From Microbacterium lacus (GTDB taxonomy: Bacteria; Actinomycetota; Actinomycetes; Actinomycetales; Microbacteriaceae): a stretch of DNA of 64,000 bases. Below the pieces are notes generated by a model, which saw only the letters and a list, made by a program, of their open reading frames with translations, was not told the origin of the DNA and searched no databases. Within the stretch, counting starts at the first letter, position 1, and each line of letters starts with the position of its first letter. Shown piece by piece: positions 1 to 9,582 of this stretch. The position numbers and the translations under genes are program-made. The stretch is taken from the NCBI RefSeq assembly GCF_002812805.1, contig NZ_NMUM01000023.1, positions 124,001-188,000 of the forward strand. Direction: 5' to 3'.

Positions 1-552
1 GACGGCGCCGTCACCGATCACGACGGCGGTGCTACCGGGGCCGACCCCGCCGGACAGTGCGGCGTGGTGACCGGTGCCGAAGACATCCGACAGCGTCAGA
101 AGGTGGGGGATCAGATCCTCAGACGGATACTCGGGGGTCTTCACGAGGGTACCGTCGGCGTGCGGCACGCGGACGAACTCGCCCTGGGCGCCGTCGGCGA
201 AGTCGCCGAAGTGATCGCGGGAGCCCCACCAGGAGTGCTCGAGGCACGAGGTCGAAACGCCGTTGCGGCAGTTCACGCACGTCATGTCGCAGTCGTAAAA
301 GGGCGCAATGACGAAGTCACCAACGGCGACCTTCTCGACGTCGTCGCCGATCGCCTCGACCACGCCGACGAACTCGTGCCCGATGCGCGAGCCCGGTTTC
401 GGGGCGCGAACGCCGCGGTAACTCCACAGGTCCGAGCCGCACACGCAGGCCGCGACCACGCGAACGATCGCGTCGCGACCGGTGCTGAGCACGGGGTCGG
501 GCACCTCTTCGATTCGGACATCGCCGGCTGCATAGATCGTCGTGGCACGCAT
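1..552 (-). CDS. Zinc-dependent alcohol dehydrogenase (C-terminus cut off by window edge)
   Basis: The open frame starts at ATG 552 and runs off the window without a stop, so 184 N-terminal residues are visible. It is a medium-chain zinc dehydrogenase. VCGSD (Cys38) and GHE (His59/Glu60) are the usual catalytic-zinc ligands. A cysteine cluster at Cys88, Cys92, Cys95 and Cys103 matches the structural zinc lobe. The last visible residues (TAVVIGDGAV) are the start of the Rossmann NAD(P) fold. Family members of this glutathione-independent, threonine-dehydrogenase-like type oxidise alcohols or aldehydes in the cytosol. The substrate cannot be read from the sequence. It converges with the IclR gene's transcription direction only in being on the same strand downstream of it. 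Confidence 0.88.
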   Translation of the reverse strand, partial: MRATTIYAAGDVRIEEVPDPVLSTGRDAIVRVVAACVCGSDLWSYRGVRAPKPGSRIGHEFVGVVEAIGDDVEKVAVGDFVIAPFYDCDMTCVNCRNGVSTSCLEHSWWGSRDHFGDFADGAQGEFVRVPHADGTLVKTPEYPSEDLIPHLLTLSDVFGTGHHAALSGGVGPGSTAVVIGDGAV

Positions 553-709
553 GATCTCAGCCTACGGCGCGTGCCATGGCGCGCGGCAGGTGCGGGATCC
601 GTTCCGTCCGCACGACCCACGGCGGGACACGACGGCGAGCGGTGCCGATTGCCCGCGTGTGGGGACGGAAGTCGGGCGGATGGCACGCGCGCTCACGGCA
701 ATTGTCGGG

Positions 710-1492
710 TCAGCGCCCCGCGGCCGCGATGCGGGTTGAGAGCTGATGTGCGTGCGCCAACAACGTGCGGCCGAGACCGGCCAGGCGGTCCGGCCCGAAG
801 CGGAACTCGACCCCGGTCAAGCTCAGCGCCCACTCCGGATGCCCCGCACGGTTGAACACCGCGGCGCCGATGCCCCAGCTGCCTTCGACGATCAGGCCCG
901 GGTTGACGGCGTACCCGCGGTCGCGGGTCTCGGTCAGTCGGCTACGCAGGGGGCCGACCCGGTGCGTCGGACCCCACCGCCTCTCCAAGTCCGGATGGCG
1001 CTCGAGGTACGCATCCACGTCGTGCTCAGGCAGGAACGCCAGGATCGCCAGTCCCGCCGAGGCGACACCGAGCGGGAACCGAACCCCCTCGCTGAGGACG
1101 AAAGACCGGATGGGGAAGGCCCCTTCCTCGCGGAGCAGGCAGACCGTCTCGTCGGCCCGACGCACCGAGAGGAACGCGCTCTCTTCGGTCTTGACCGCGA
1201 GTGAGCGGACGATGTCGCGGGCGAGCGTGGTGATGTCGTATCGGGCCGCGGCCACGGTTCCCATCAGGTAGAGCTCGGGCCCCGGCATCCATCTCGCCGT
1301 CTGCGCGTCCTGATCGACGAGGCCCTCCGCCCGCAGCGCCGAAAGCAGCCGATGCGCCGTCGAGCGCGAGAGGTCCGCCTGGCGCGCGAGCTCGGCCGTC
1401 AAGCCACCGACGGCGCCCGCCGCCGTGACGAGGCGCAGGAGGTGTGCCGCGCGGCTGATCGCCTGCGCACCGGGTACGGCTCGGGTCTCCAT
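710..1492 (-). CDS. IclR-family transcriptional regulator
   Basis: About 260 residues, the usual IclR length. The N-terminal winged helix-turn-helix reads AISRAAHLLRLV...LARQADLSRSTAHRLLSALR (residues about 9-50). The C-terminal effector domain includes SEGVRFPLGVASAGLAILAF. I chose ATG 1492 (METRAVPGAQ) because IclR proteins usually begin just before the helix-turn-helix. An in-frame ATG at 1534 is the alternative, and neither has a strong ribosome-binding site. The gene is divergent from the CoA-transferase/thiolase operon, so it very likely controls that operon and itself through the shared 185-bp gap. The effector is unknown; beta-ketoacids or aromatic intermediates are typical for neighbours of this type. 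Confidence 0.88.
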   Translation of the reverse strand: METRAVPGAQAISRAAHLLRLVTAAGAVGGLTAELARQADLSRSTAHRLLSALRAEGLVDQDAQTARWMPGPELYLMGTVAAARYDITTLARDIVRSLAVKTEESAFLSVRRADETVCLLREEGAFPIRSFVLSEGVRFPLGVASAGLAILAFLPEHDVDAYLERHPDLERRWGPTHRVGPLRSRLTETRDRGYAVNPGLIVEGSWGIGAAVFNRAGHPEWALSLTGVEFRFGPDRLAGLGRTLLAHAHQLSTRIAAAGR

Positions 1493-1600
1493 AATGTGGA
1501 CGGTAGCTGCGACGGCACCCACATCGCAAGTCATTGTTTGCCGTCGATCGGCCGGCAAGACAGGCTGGAAGAGGGTTCGAGGGACCGGATTCATCGGGCG

Positions 1601-1616
1601 CAATCCGTCCGGATTG
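1601..1616. promoter_or_regulatory. Candidate IclR operator, perfect 16-bp palindrome
   Basis: The arms CAATCCG and CGGATTG flank a central TC in the gap between the divergent IclR gene and the CoA-transferase gene. Further half-sites lie nearby: GGATTC at 1588 and GAATCCG at 1627. The position, 62 bases upstream of the CoA-transferase start, fits control of the operon. Binding by the IclR protein is inferred. Confidence 0.5.
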
Positions 1617-1677
1617 TGGACACCGCGAATCCGACCTCGGGATCAACCCCCGGCGAACGTGCAACGAAGGAGTACGC

Positions 1678-2457
1678 GTGATCGACAAACAGGTGGCAAC
1701 GGCGGCCCGCGCGGTCGTCGACATCCCGGATGGCGCTTCGCTCGCCGTCGGCGGCTTCGGGCTCTCGGGCAACCCCATCGCGCTCATCGAGGCGCTGCTC
1801 GCCCAGGGCACGACGGATCTCAGCATCGTCAGCAACAACTGCGGCGTGGACGACTGGGGGCTCGGGGTGCTGCTGAACGCCCGCCGCATCCGCAAGATGA
1901 CGTCGTCGTACGTGGGTGAGAACAAGGAGTTCGAACGGCAGTTTCTCTCCGGTGAGCTCGAGCTCGAACTCACACCGCAGGGCACTCTTGCCGAAAAGCT
2001 CCGCGCGGGCGGCTCGGGCGTCGCGGCGTTCTACACGCAGACGGGCGTCGGCACCCAGGTTGCCGAAGGTGGGCTGCCGCGACGTTACGACGGATCGGGC
2101 GGCGTTTCGGTCGCGTCGCCGCCGAAAGATGTCCGCGTCTTCGACGTGGCGGGCGAACCGCGCGAACACGTCCTCGAAGAGGCGATCGTGACGGACTTCG
2201 CTCTCGTCCACGCTCTCCGCGGTGACCGGCACGGCAACCTGATCTTCAACAAGACGGCCCGCAACTTCAACCCGCTCGCGGCGATGGCGGGTCGCGTCTG
2301 CATCGCCCAGGTGGAAGAACTCGTCGAGCCCGGCGAACTCGACCCCGACCAGGTGCATCTGCCCGGGGTGTACGTGCACCGCATCGTCGAGGTCGGCACC
2401 GACATCGAAAAGCGCATCGAGCGTCGCACGGTGCGCGCCGGTTCGGAAGGGAACTGA
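1678..2457 (+). CDS. scoA: 3-oxoacid CoA-transferase subunit A
   Basis: This 259-residue alpha subunit of a type I CoA-transferase moves CoA between succinyl-CoA and a 3-oxoacid such as acetoacetate. The N-terminal glycine-rich signature [10 protein letters not shown] (about residues 22-31) is diagnostic. I chose GTG 1678 because GAAGGA lies about 7 bases upstream; the frame stays open further upstream but lacks family similarity. The B subunit starts one base after this stop, so the two are translated together. With the downstream thiolase it would turn acetoacetate into two acetyl-CoA. An oxoadipate transferase (pcaI) is the alternative. Confidence 0.88.
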   Translation: MIDKQVATAARAVVDIPDGASLAVGGFGLSGNPIALIEALLAQGTTDLSIVSNNCGVDDWGLGVLLNARRIRKMTSSYVGENKEFERQFLSGELELELTPQGTLAEKLRAGGSGVAAFYTQTGVGTQVAEGGLPRRYDGSGGVSVASPPKDVRVFDVAGEPREHVLEEAIVTDFALVHALRGDRHGNLIFNKTARNFNPLAAMAGRVCIAQVEELVEPGELDPDQVHLPGVYVHRIVEVGTDIEKRIERRTVRAGSEGN

Positions 2458-2458
2458 C

Positions 2459-3112
2459 ATGGCCCTCGATCGCCTGCAGATGGCCGCGCGTGCCGCCGCC
2501 GAGCTGACGGATGGCTCGTACGTCAACCTCGGGATCGGCCTGCCGACCCTCATCCCCAACTACGTGCCGGATGGCGTCACGGTCGTCCTGCAGTCCGAGA
2601 ACGGAATCCTCGGCGTCGGACCCTACCCGGTTGACGCAGATGTCGACCCCGACCTGATCAACGCCGGCAAAGAGACGGTGACGACGCTCCCTGGCTCGTC
2701 GTTCTTCGACTCCGCGACGAGCTTCGGCATGATCCGGGGCGGCAAGATCGACGTCGCCGTGCTCGGTGCGATGCAGGTCTCGAGCACAGGCGACCTGGCC
2801 AACTGGATGATTCCCGGCAAGATGGTCAAGGGACCGGGCGGTGCGATGGACTTGGTGCATGGTGCGGCGAAGGTCATCGTGCTGATGGAGCACGTGGCGA
2901 AGGACGGTTCGGCGAAGATCGTCGACGTGTGCTCGCTGCCCCTCACCGGGCGCGGCGTGGTCGACCGCATCATCACCGACCTGGCCGTGATCAATGTGAC
3001 CCCCGACGGCCTCGTACTGGTGGAGGTGGCGCCCGGCGTGACGGTGGCCGAGGTGATCGCGGCGACCGAGCCGCCCCTGACGGTTTCGCCCGCACTGAAG
3101 GAGCACGCATGA
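2459..3112 (+). CDS. scoB: 3-oxoacid CoA-transferase subunit B
   Basis: This 217-residue beta subunit carries the catalytic glutamate in [11 protein letters not shown] (Glu47), which forms the enzyme-CoA thioester in this family. The length is normal. Its TGA overlaps the ATG of the thiolase gene (ATGA), which points to translational coupling. The substrate, acetoacetate or oxoadipate, is inferred from the neighbouring thiolase, whose active site looks more like an acetoacetyl-CoA enzyme than a PcaF. Confidence 0.88.
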   Translation: MALDRLQMAARAAAELTDGSYVNLGIGLPTLIPNYVPDGVTVVLQSENGILGVGPYPVDADVDPDLINAGKETVTTLPGSSFFDSATSFGMIRGGKIDVAVLGAMQVSSTGDLANWMIPGKMVKGPGGAMDLVHGAAKVIVLMEHVAKDGSAKIVDVCSLPLTGRGVVDRIITDLAVINVTPDGLVLVEVAPGVTVAEVIAATEPPLTVSPALKEHA

Positions 3113-4314
3113 GCGAGGCAGCGCACGAAGAGCAGCCCCACGACATCGTTATCGTCGCGGCCGCCCGCACCCCCCAGGGGCGGTTGAAGGGCCAGCTCGC
3201 GTCGTTCACCGCACCTCAGCTCGGTGGCTTCGCCATCCGCGGCGCGCTCGAGAGGGCGGGGATCGCGCCGGATGCCGTCGACGCCGTCGTCCTCGGACAG
3301 GTCCTGTCCGCCGGGTCGGGCCAGAACCCCGCACGCCAGGCCGCTCTCGCGGCGGGCATCGGGTGGGATGTGCCCGCGTCATCCGTCAACAAAGTCTGTC
3401 TGTCGGGTCTCACGGCGATCATCGACGCCGCGCGGATGATTCGCGTCGGCGACGCGGAGGTCGTGGTTGCCGGGGGCATGGAATCGATGACCCGCGCACC
3501 CCACCTGCTGATGGGTTCGCGTGACGGCTGGCAGTACGGCAGCGTCGAGGTGCTCGACCACATGGCCCTCGACGGATTGACCGACGCGTACGACGACGAG
3601 AGCATGGGTGCGTCGACCGAGCGCCACAACGAGCGGTTCGAGGTGACGCGCGAGCAGCAGGATGCCGCGTCCGCGCGGTCGCATCAGCGCGCGGCGGCCG
3701 CGACCGAGGCGGGCGTCTTCGTCGACGAGATCGTGCCGGTCGAGGTGCCGCAGCGGCGGGGGGACCCTGTGCTCGTGACGGCGGATGAAGGCATCCGTCC
3801 CGACACGACCGTCGAGACGCTCGGGCGGCTGCGACCCGCGTTCGCCGCGGGCGGGTCGATCACGGCCGGCAATTCGTCCCAGATTTCCGATGGCGCGGCC
3901 GCTGTTGTGCTCACGCACCGCGTTCACGCCGAGGCAAAGGGTTGGCCCGTGCTCGCCGTCGTCGGTGCGAGCGGCCAGGTCGCCGGGCCCGACAATTCTC
4001 TGCACGCGCAGCCCGCCCGGGCAATCGCGAAGGCGCTCGAGAAACAGGGACTGACCGCGGCCGACCTCGACATCGTCGAGATCAACGAGGCATTCGGTGC
4101 GGTCGTTGTGCGCTCGCAGGCCGAGCTGGGCCTCGGCGACGACGTCGTCAACGTCCACGGCGGCGGCATCGCGGTCGGTCACCCGATCGGCGCATCCGGC
4201 GCACGGCTCGTCGTGCACGCGGTGCATGAGCTCGGCCGGCGGGGGAGCGGCACCGCGGCTGTGGCGCTGTGCGGTGGTGGGGGCCAGGGCGAGGCGCTCA
4301 TCCTCACGCGCTGA
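3109..4314 (+). CDS. atoB: Acetyl-CoA C-acetyltransferase (thiolase)
   Basis: This 401-residue thiolase cleaves acetoacetyl-CoA with CoA, or condenses acetyl-CoA in reverse. All catalytic elements are present: the nucleophile Cys97 in NKVCLSG, His358 in GHPIGASG, and the proton-transfer Cys388 in [10 protein letters not shown]. The start ATG 3109 overlaps the previous stop by four bases. The gene ends the ketone-body operon. A palindromic hairpin follows at 4339. A beta-ketoadipyl-CoA thiolase is possible but less likely. Confidence 0.9.
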   Translation: MSEAAHEEQPHDIVIVAAARTPQGRLKGQLASFTAPQLGGFAIRGALERAGIAPDAVDAVVLGQVLSAGSGQNPARQAALAAGIGWDVPASSVNKVCLSGLTAIIDAARMIRVGDAEVVVAGGMESMTRAPHLLMGSRDGWQYGSVEVLDHMALDGLTDAYDDESMGASTERHNERFEVTREQQDAASARSHQRAAAATEAGVFVDEIVPVEVPQRRGDPVLVTADEGIRPDTTVETLGRLRPAFAAGGSITAGNSSQISDGAAAVVLTHRVHAEAKGWPVLAVVGASGQVAGPDNSLHAQPARAIAKALEKQGLTAADLDIVEINEAFGAVVVRSQAELGLGDDVVNVHGGGIAVGHPIGASGARLVVHAVHELGRRGSGTAAVALCGGGGQGEALILTR

Positions 4315-4338
4315 GCGGAGCGTCGGAAGCGCGGTGCG

Positions 4339-4398
4339 CGAGATCGCCCGTTGTTGCCGAGAGCGCCGGTTGGTGGCGCGCGACAAGAGGCGATCTCG
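4339..4398. repeat. 60-bp intergenic palindrome after the thiolase gene
   Basis: The outer arms CGAGATCGCC and GGCGATCTCG are perfect. Inner arms TTGTTGC/GCGACAA and GCGCC/GGCGC continue the stem around the loop GGTTGGT. No T-run follows, so it is not a standard intrinsic terminator. It lies between two genes in the same direction. Confidence 0.7.
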
Positions 4399-4450
4399 GC
4401 GGTAGGCGGCGGGCTCGGTGGCACGAGAGGCGGGTGGGTAGTGTGCCGAT

Positions 4451-4915
4451 GTGAGCAACGCAGGCACCGGCCCCGACATCCACCCCCTCCGCCCCTCCGA
4501 CCACGACGAGTGGCTCGCCCTGTGGCAGGCGTACATCGCCTTCTACAAGGCATCCGTTCCCGATGACATCACCGAACTGACGTTCGAGCGCATCACGAGC
4601 GCGAATGTCGAGATTCACGGCGCGATCGCGCGGGATCAAACGGGTCGGGCAGTCGGTATCGTGCACTGGCTGACGCACCCGGCCACGTGGTCGCGCGTGC
4701 CGTACGTCTACCTCGAGGACCTGTACGTCGAGTCGGGGGTTCGCGGCGGCGGGATGGGGCGCGCCCTGATCGGTCATGTGGAGCAGTGGGCGCGCGGGCA
4801 CGGTGCCGCCAAGGTGTACTGGCTCACCCACGACACGAACGCGACAGCGCGCGGGCTGTATGACCTTGTCGCAACACACACGGGCTTCGTCCACTACGAG
4901 ATTCCGCTCGCCTGA
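4451..4915 (+). CDS. GNAT-family N-acetyltransferase
   Basis: This 154-residue single-domain acetyltransferase starts at GTG 4451. The acetyl-CoA pyrophosphate loop is visible as VRGGGMGRALIGHV (about residues 97-110), preceded by the beta strand YLEDLYVES. The C-terminal half (VYWLTHDTNATARGLYDLVATHTGF) carries the usual Asn and Tyr of motif B. GNAT enzymes transfer acetyl to amines on small molecules, antibiotics or proteins, and nothing here fixes the substrate. It stands alone, with converging small-membrane-protein transcription downstream. Confidence 0.85.
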   Translation: MSNAGTGPDIHPLRPSDHDEWLALWQAYIAFYKASVPDDITELTFERITSANVEIHGAIARDQTGRAVGIVHWLTHPATWSRVPYVYLEDLYVESGVRGGGMGRALIGHVEQWARGHGAAKVYWLTHDTNATARGLYDLVATHTGFVHYEIPLA

Positions 4916-4932
4916 GCCGGATGCGGGGCTGA

Positions 4933-5184
4933 CTAATTGCGGATGCGCTTCTTCAGCAGCTTCGCCTCGTCGCCGTGCACGGGGGAATCGTCGGCTATCA
5001 AGTGGCCGCGGGATGCGCGCCGCTTGTCGACGATCGCGCCGATTGCGAGCGCTGCCGTGATTCCCCAACTGAGCCACGCCAGCGCCTCGCGCCAGGTGAA
5101 CTCGCTGTCACGCGCACCGCGCAGCAGCGTGATGCCGCCGGTGACCGCAGAGATGAGGCCTGTGCCGAAGAGGTACTTGCGCAT
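4933..5184 (-). CDS. Small membrane protein of unknown function
   Basis: The protein has 83 residues with two hydrophobic stretches: LFGTGLISAVTGGITLL at the N-terminus and EALAWLSWGITAALAIGAIV around residues 32-52. A basic and charged tail (DKRRASRGHL...AKLLKKRIRN) presumably faces the cytoplasm. I chose ATG 5184, which has GGGG just upstream; the frame stays open further upstream but changes character. It is divergent from otsA, with a 67-bp palindromic repeat in the gap. I do not recognise the family. Confidence 0.65.
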   Translation of the reverse strand: MRKYLFGTGLISAVTGGITLLRGARDSEFTWREALAWLSWGITAALAIGAIVDKRRASRGHLIADDSPVHGDEAKLLKKRIRN

Positions 5185-5305
5185 GTCCCCAACGCTACCG
5201 AAGGTCGGTGCGCCGCGCTCACGGTTGACATTTCGCCGCCGGTGCCCGCCGCATCCGTTCGCCCGTCTTCCCTCTGTGTCGCCCGTGCGCCGCGCCCTCC
5301 TGCCC

Positions 5306-5372
5306 CGAAACACCCCCATTGTCGCGAAACACCCGGGGTCGAGGGGTGTCTCGACGCACATTGGGTGTTTCG
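5306..5372. repeat. 67-bp palindromic repeat, CGAAACACCC family, copy 1
   Basis: Two forward CGAAACACCC units lie 19 bp apart (5306, 5325). Two inverted units, GGTGTCTCG and GGTGTTTCG, also lie 19 bp apart. Copies 2 (35143-35209) and 3 (39342-39408) have the same length and spacing. It lies between divergent genes. Confidence 0.85.
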
Positions 5373-5516
5373 CCGAAGTAGGCGGGCGCAGGTGCGGGAA
5401 GGATGCTGGGGCCCGGTGCACATGGAGAGACGGATGCCTCGGGCCGGGCATCGTCGACGCGCCAGATACCCTGGAGGAAGCACGCATGCCCGTCCCGATG
5501 CTCGTGAGAGGCCCCC

Positions 5517-6965
5517 GTGACGACCGATCTGCCCGATCGCGCCGACTTCGTCGTCGTCGCTAATCGACTGCCCGTCGACCGCGCCGAGGATGGTGAATGG
5601 CGGCGCTCGCCGGGAGGACTCGTGACGGCCCTCGAGCCGATGATGCGCCGTGCCGATGGTGCGTGGGTGGGATGGCCGGGTCAAGCCGACCTCGAGCTGG
5701 AACCTTTCGAGTTCGAGGGCACGCACCTCGTGCCCATCGTGCTCAGTGCCGAGGACGTCGAGCTGTACTACGAGGGATTCTCGAACGACACGATCTGGCC
5801 GCTCTATCACGACGTGATCGCGGCGCCGCGCTACAGCCGGCTGTGGTGGGAGGCCTACGTCCGCGTCAACAAGCGCTTCGCCGAGGCCACCGCCGCCGTG
5901 TCCGCTGAGGGCGCGACGGTCTGGGTGCAGGACTACCAGCTGCAGCTCGTGCCCAAGATGCTGCGCGAGCTGCGCCCCGACCTGACGATCGGCTACTTCC
6001 ATCACATCCCGTTCCCGGCATATGGGCTGTACTCGCAGCTGCCGTGGCGCAAACAGGTGCTCGAGGGTCTGCTCGGAGCGGATGTCATCGGGTTCCAGCG
6101 CGTCGCGGATGCCGGAAACTTCGCCCGCGCCGTGCGGCGCCAGCTTCGCTACGACACCAAGGCTTCGGGGATCTCGGTGCCCGTCGGTGACGGCCGCACC
6201 CGAATCGCCCTCGCGAAGGCCTTCCCGATCTCGATCGACGCCGAGTCCTACGCCGAGCTCGCGCGCTCGCCCGAGGTGCAGGCGCGGGCGATCGAGATCC
6301 GCGAGGGCCTCGGCAATCCGCGGAAGATCCTGCTGGGTGTCGATCGCCTGGACTACACGAAGGGCATCCGGCACCGGATGAAGGCGTTCGGCGAGCTTCT
6401 CACCGACGGCAAGCTCGACACGTCCGACGTGACGCTCGTGCAGGTCGCGAGCCCGAGCCGCGAGCGCGTCGTGGCGTACGCCCAATTGCGCGACGAGATC
6501 GAGCTGACGGTCGGGCGCATCAACGGCACGTTCGACACGATGGGCCACACGGCCATCCGTTATCTCCACCACGGCTATCCCCGTGAAGAGATGGTCGCGC
6601 TGTTCCTCGCCGCCGACGTCATGCTCGTCACGGCGCTTCGCGACGGAATGAACCTCGTCGCCAAGGAATATGTCGCCTCGCGCATCGACAATCGCGGCGT
6701 GCTCGTGCTGAGCGAGTTCGCCGGCGCGGCCGACGAGCTCGGCAGCGCCCTGCTCATCAACCCGCACGACATCGAGGGGCTCAAGGAGTCGATCATGCGC
6801 GCCGTCGAGATGCCCGGAGCGGAACAGGGACGCCGCATGCGTTCGCTCCGCCGCCGGGTGTTCGAGCACGATGTCGAGGCCTGGTCGCAGAGCTTCGTTG
6901 CGGCTCTCGATGCCGCGCGTCGTCGCGACCGGGGCCCGGCTCCGAGAGAGGTGGCACCCGCATGA
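5517..6965 (+). CDS. otsA: Alpha,alpha-trehalose-phosphate synthase
   Basis: This 482-residue GT20 glycosyltransferase makes trehalose-6-phosphate from UDP-glucose and glucose-6-phosphate. Family marks include VVANRLPVDR at the N-terminus, WVQDYQLQLVPKMLR, the YFHHIPFPAYG loop, GVDRLDYTKGI in the second Rossmann domain, and ALRDGMNLVAKEYVA near the sugar-nucleotide site. The start is GTG 5517 with GTGAGAGG just upstream. The stop overlaps the start of the phosphatase gene (ATGA), so the two steps are made together. Trehalose serves as an osmoprotectant and storage sugar in these bacteria. Confidence 0.95.
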   Translation: MTTDLPDRADFVVVANRLPVDRAEDGEWRRSPGGLVTALEPMMRRADGAWVGWPGQADLELEPFEFEGTHLVPIVLSAEDVELYYEGFSNDTIWPLYHDVIAAPRYSRLWWEAYVRVNKRFAEATAAVSAEGATVWVQDYQLQLVPKMLRELRPDLTIGYFHHIPFPAYGLYSQLPWRKQVLEGLLGADVIGFQRVADAGNFARAVRRQLRYDTKASGISVPVGDGRTRIALAKAFPISIDAESYAELARSPEVQARAIEIREGLGNPRKILLGVDRLDYTKGIRHRMKAFGELLTDGKLDTSDVTLVQVASPSRERVVAYAQLRDEIELTVGRINGTFDTMGHTAIRYLHHGYPREEMVALFLAADVMLVTALRDGMNLVAKEYVASRIDNRGVLVLSEFAGAADELGSALLINPHDIEGLKESIMRAVEMPGAEQGRRMRSLRRRVFEHDVEAWSQSFVAALDAARRRDRGPAPREVAPA

Positions 6966-7774
6966 GCATGGACTCAAGCGAGATGACGACCGACCTGACG
7001 GCAGCGCTCGAGCCGCTCGCCGCAACGCCCGTGCTGCTCGTCGCGCTGGACTTCGACGGCACACTCGCGCCCCTCATCGACGAACCGATGGCCGCTCGTG
7101 CACTGCCCGTGTCCAAAGAGGCGATTGCGAGCTTGGCGGCACTGCCCGACACGGTCGTCGCCTTCGTCTCGGGACGGATGCTGGCGGATCTGCGCGTCAT
7201 CGGCGAGCACCGCGACGACTCACCGATCTATCTCGCCGGATCGCACGGCGCCGAATTCTGGTACCCCACGGGCGCCGCGGCAAACCACGTTCACGGGGGC
7301 GACACCGACACCGACGACGTGGATGCCGATGCCCTCCGTGCCGACGCCGACCTGATCGTCGCCGACATCGAGGGGGCGTGGATTGAGCACAAGGCCTTCG
7401 GTTTTGCGCTGCATTCCCGCATGAGCACCCCCGAGGACGCCGCGCGGGCGACGCGCGAGATCGACGCGCTCGTGGTCGAGCGGGCCCCGGACTGGCGTCG
7501 GCGGACGGGCCAGGACATCCTCGAGTTCTCATCGAGCCACGCCGGCAAGGATGTCGCGATCGCCGCGCTGCGCGAAGAGACCGGCGCGACAGCCGTGTTC
7601 TTCGCCGGCGACGACGTGACGGACGAGGACGCGATTGCTCACCTGAGCGACGGCGACCTGGGCGTGCGCGTCGGGCCGGGGGAGTCATCCGCTCGGTTGC
7701 GTGTTGCAGATGCCCAAGAACTCGCCGGAGTGTTGTCGACCCTCGCGCGGATGCGAGCAGCGCGGCGGGAATAG
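6962..7774 (+). CDS. otsB: Trehalose-6-phosphate phosphatase
   Basis: This 270-residue HAD-superfamily phosphatase removes the phosphate from trehalose-6-phosphate, completing the otsA-otsB route. HAD motif I is LDFDGTLAPL, with the nucleophile and general-acid aspartates near residues 30-32. Motif IV is FFAGDDVTDEDA near residue 220. The conserved SGR of motif II is present in FVSGRML. The start ATG 6962 overlaps the otsA stop. The ilvD gene follows after only 9 bases, so read-through into branched-chain amino acid synthesis is possible. Confidence 0.93.
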   Translation: MSMDSSEMTTDLTAALEPLAATPVLLVALDFDGTLAPLIDEPMAARALPVSKEAIASLAALPDTVVAFVSGRMLADLRVIGEHRDDSPIYLAGSHGAEFWYPTGAAANHVHGGDTDTDDVDADALRADADLIVADIEGAWIEHKAFGFALHSRMSTPEDAARATREIDALVVERAPDWRRRTGQDILEFSSSHAGKDVAIAALREETGATAVFFAGDDVTDEDAIAHLSDGDLGVRVGPGESSARLRVADAQELAGVLSTLARMRAARRE

Positions 7775-7783
7775 ACTCGGGGG

Positions 7784-9502
7784 ATGGCTCCGTACGACCC
7801 GTCTGACAGTTCCCCCGTCGATATCAAGCCCCGCTCGCGGGTCGTCACCGACGGCATCGAAGCGACCACCTCACGCGGAATGCTCCGCGGTGTCGGGATG
7901 GGCGACGCCGATTGGGAGAAGCCCCAGATCGGCATTGCGTCGAGCTGGAACGAGATCACGCCCTGCAACCTGAGCCTGGATCGACTCGCACAGGGCGCCA
8001 AGGAAGGGGTCCACGCGGGCGGGGGCTACCCACTGCAGTTCGGCACCATCTCGGTCTCGGACGGCATCTCGATGGGCCACGAGGGCATGCACTTCTCGCT
8101 CGTGTCGCGCGAGGTCATCGCCGACTCGGTCGAGACGGTCATGATGGCGGAGCGCCTTGACGGCAGCGTGCTGCTGGCGGGCTGCGACAAGTCGATCCCC
8201 GGGATGCTGATGGCCAGCGCCCGTCTCGACCTCTCGAGCGTGTTCCTCTACGCAGGTTCCATCGCACCGGGCTGGGTCAAGCTCAGCGACGGCACCGAGA
8301 AGGACATCACGATCATCGACTCGTTCGAGGCGGTCGGCGCGCGTCTCGCGGGCAAGATGAGCGACGAAGATCTCCACCGCATCGAGTGCGCCTTCGCTCC
8401 CGGTGAGGGCGCCTGCGGCGGGATGTACACGGCGAACACCATGGCTTCTGTCGCGGAGGCCCTCGGGCTCAGCCTTCCCGGATCCGCGGCGCCGCCCAGT
8501 GCAGACCGCCGGCGGGATTCGTTTGCGCATCGCTCCGGCGAGGCCGTCGTCAACCTGCTGCGCCTCGGCATCACGACCCGCGACATCCTCACGAAAGAAG
8601 CCTTCGAGAACGCGATCGCGCTCGCCATGGCCCTCGGCGGCTCGACGAACGTCGTGCTGCACCTGCTCGCGATCGCGCACGAGGCGGCCGTCGACGTGAC
8701 GCTGCACGACTTCAACCGCATCGGCGACAAGGTTCCGCACGTCGCCGACATGAAGCCCTTCGGCAAATACGTCATGAACGATGTGGACCGCCATGGCGGC
8801 ATCCCGGTCATCATGAAAGCGATGCTCGAGGAGGGCCTTCTGCACGGGGACGCCCTGACGGTCACCGGCAAGACGTTGGCCGAGAACATCCGCGACCTCG
8901 ATCCGCGTCCGATCGACGGGACCGTCATCCACACCTTCGATGACCCCATCCATGCCACTGGCGGCATCACGATCCTGCACGGCTCCTTGGCCCCCGAGGG
9001 AGCGGTCGTGAAGACCGCTGGCTTCGATGCGGCGGTCTTCGAGGGTCCCGCGCGGGTCTTCGAGCGTGAGCGCGGGGCAATGGATGCGCTCGAGGCTGGC
9101 GAGATCAATCCTGGCGAGGTGCTCGTTATCCGTTACGAGGGCCCGAAGGGTGGCCCCGGAATGCGCGAAATGCTCGCGATCACCGCCGCCATCAAGGGGG
9201 CCGGGCTCGGAAAAGATGTACTACTCTTGACGGACGGACGATTCTCAGGCGGCACAACCGGCCTCTGCATCGGCCATATAGCACCCGAAGCAGTGGACGC
9301 AGGTCCCATTGCCTTCGTGCGCGATGGTGATCTGATACGGGTCGATATCGCAGCTCGCACTCTCGACCTACTCGTCGATGAGGCTGAGCTCAGCTCCCGC
9401 CGCTCTGGCTGGGAACCGCTGCCCCCGCGCTACACCCGAGGCGTTCTGGCGAAGTATTCCAAGCTCGTGCACTCCGCCGCGGAGGGCGCAGTTACGGGAT
9501 AG
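7784..9502 (+). CDS. ilvD: Dihydroxy-acid dehydratase
   Basis: This 572-residue enzyme dehydrates 2,3-dihydroxy-isovalerate and -methylvalerate in valine and isoleucine synthesis. Three cysteines for the Fe-S cluster are visible: Cys61 (PCNLS), Cys134 (GCDKSIPGM) and Cys211 (GACGGMY). [14 protein letters not shown] near the C-terminus is the usual substrate-site motif. The start ATG 7784 has a GGGG run before it. The last 270 bases or so (from about 9205) use codons such as ATA, CTA, GTA, ACA and CGA that are nearly absent elsewhere in the gene, which suggests a recombined or foreign 3' segment. Confidence 0.96.
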   Translation: MAPYDPSDSSPVDIKPRSRVVTDGIEATTSRGMLRGVGMGDADWEKPQIGIASSWNEITPCNLSLDRLAQGAKEGVHAGGGYPLQFGTISVSDGISMGHEGMHFSLVSREVIADSVETVMMAERLDGSVLLAGCDKSIPGMLMASARLDLSSVFLYAGSIAPGWVKLSDGTEKDITIIDSFEAVGARLAGKMSDEDLHRIECAFAPGEGACGGMYTANTMASVAEALGLSLPGSAAPPSADRRRDSFAHRSGEAVVNLLRLGITTRDILTKEAFENAIALAMALGGSTNVVLHLLAIAHEAAVDVTLHDFNRIGDKVPHVADMKPFGKYVMNDVDRHGGIPVIMKAMLEEGLLHGDALTVTGKTLAENIRDLDPRPIDGTVIHTFDDPIHATGGITILHGSLAPEGAVVKTAGFDAAVFEGPARVFERERGAMDALEAGEINPGEVLVIRYEGPKGGPGMREMLAITAAIKGAGLGKDVLLLTDGRFSGGTTGLCIGHIAPEAVDAGPIAFVRDGDLIRVDIAARTLDLLVDEAELSSRRSGWEPLPPRYTRGVLAKYSKLVHSAAEGAVTG

Positions 9503-9582
9503 CCCGCGTCCGACGGATGCGGCATTCGTCGGCCATCTGCCGGCGATTCATCACAGTCATTCCGATCGCAAGGATTCTCACC

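Noticed and set aside
4933..7064. 688-codon minus-strand frame over otsA
   Set aside because: It runs opposite a clear trehalose-phosphate synthase and has no similarity to any family.
9517..9582. Ile/Val-rich leader peptide for ilvB attenuation
   Set aside because: The stretch is in frame with ilvB without a stop and lacks a ribosome-binding site or terminator-type hairpin, so attenuation is not supported.
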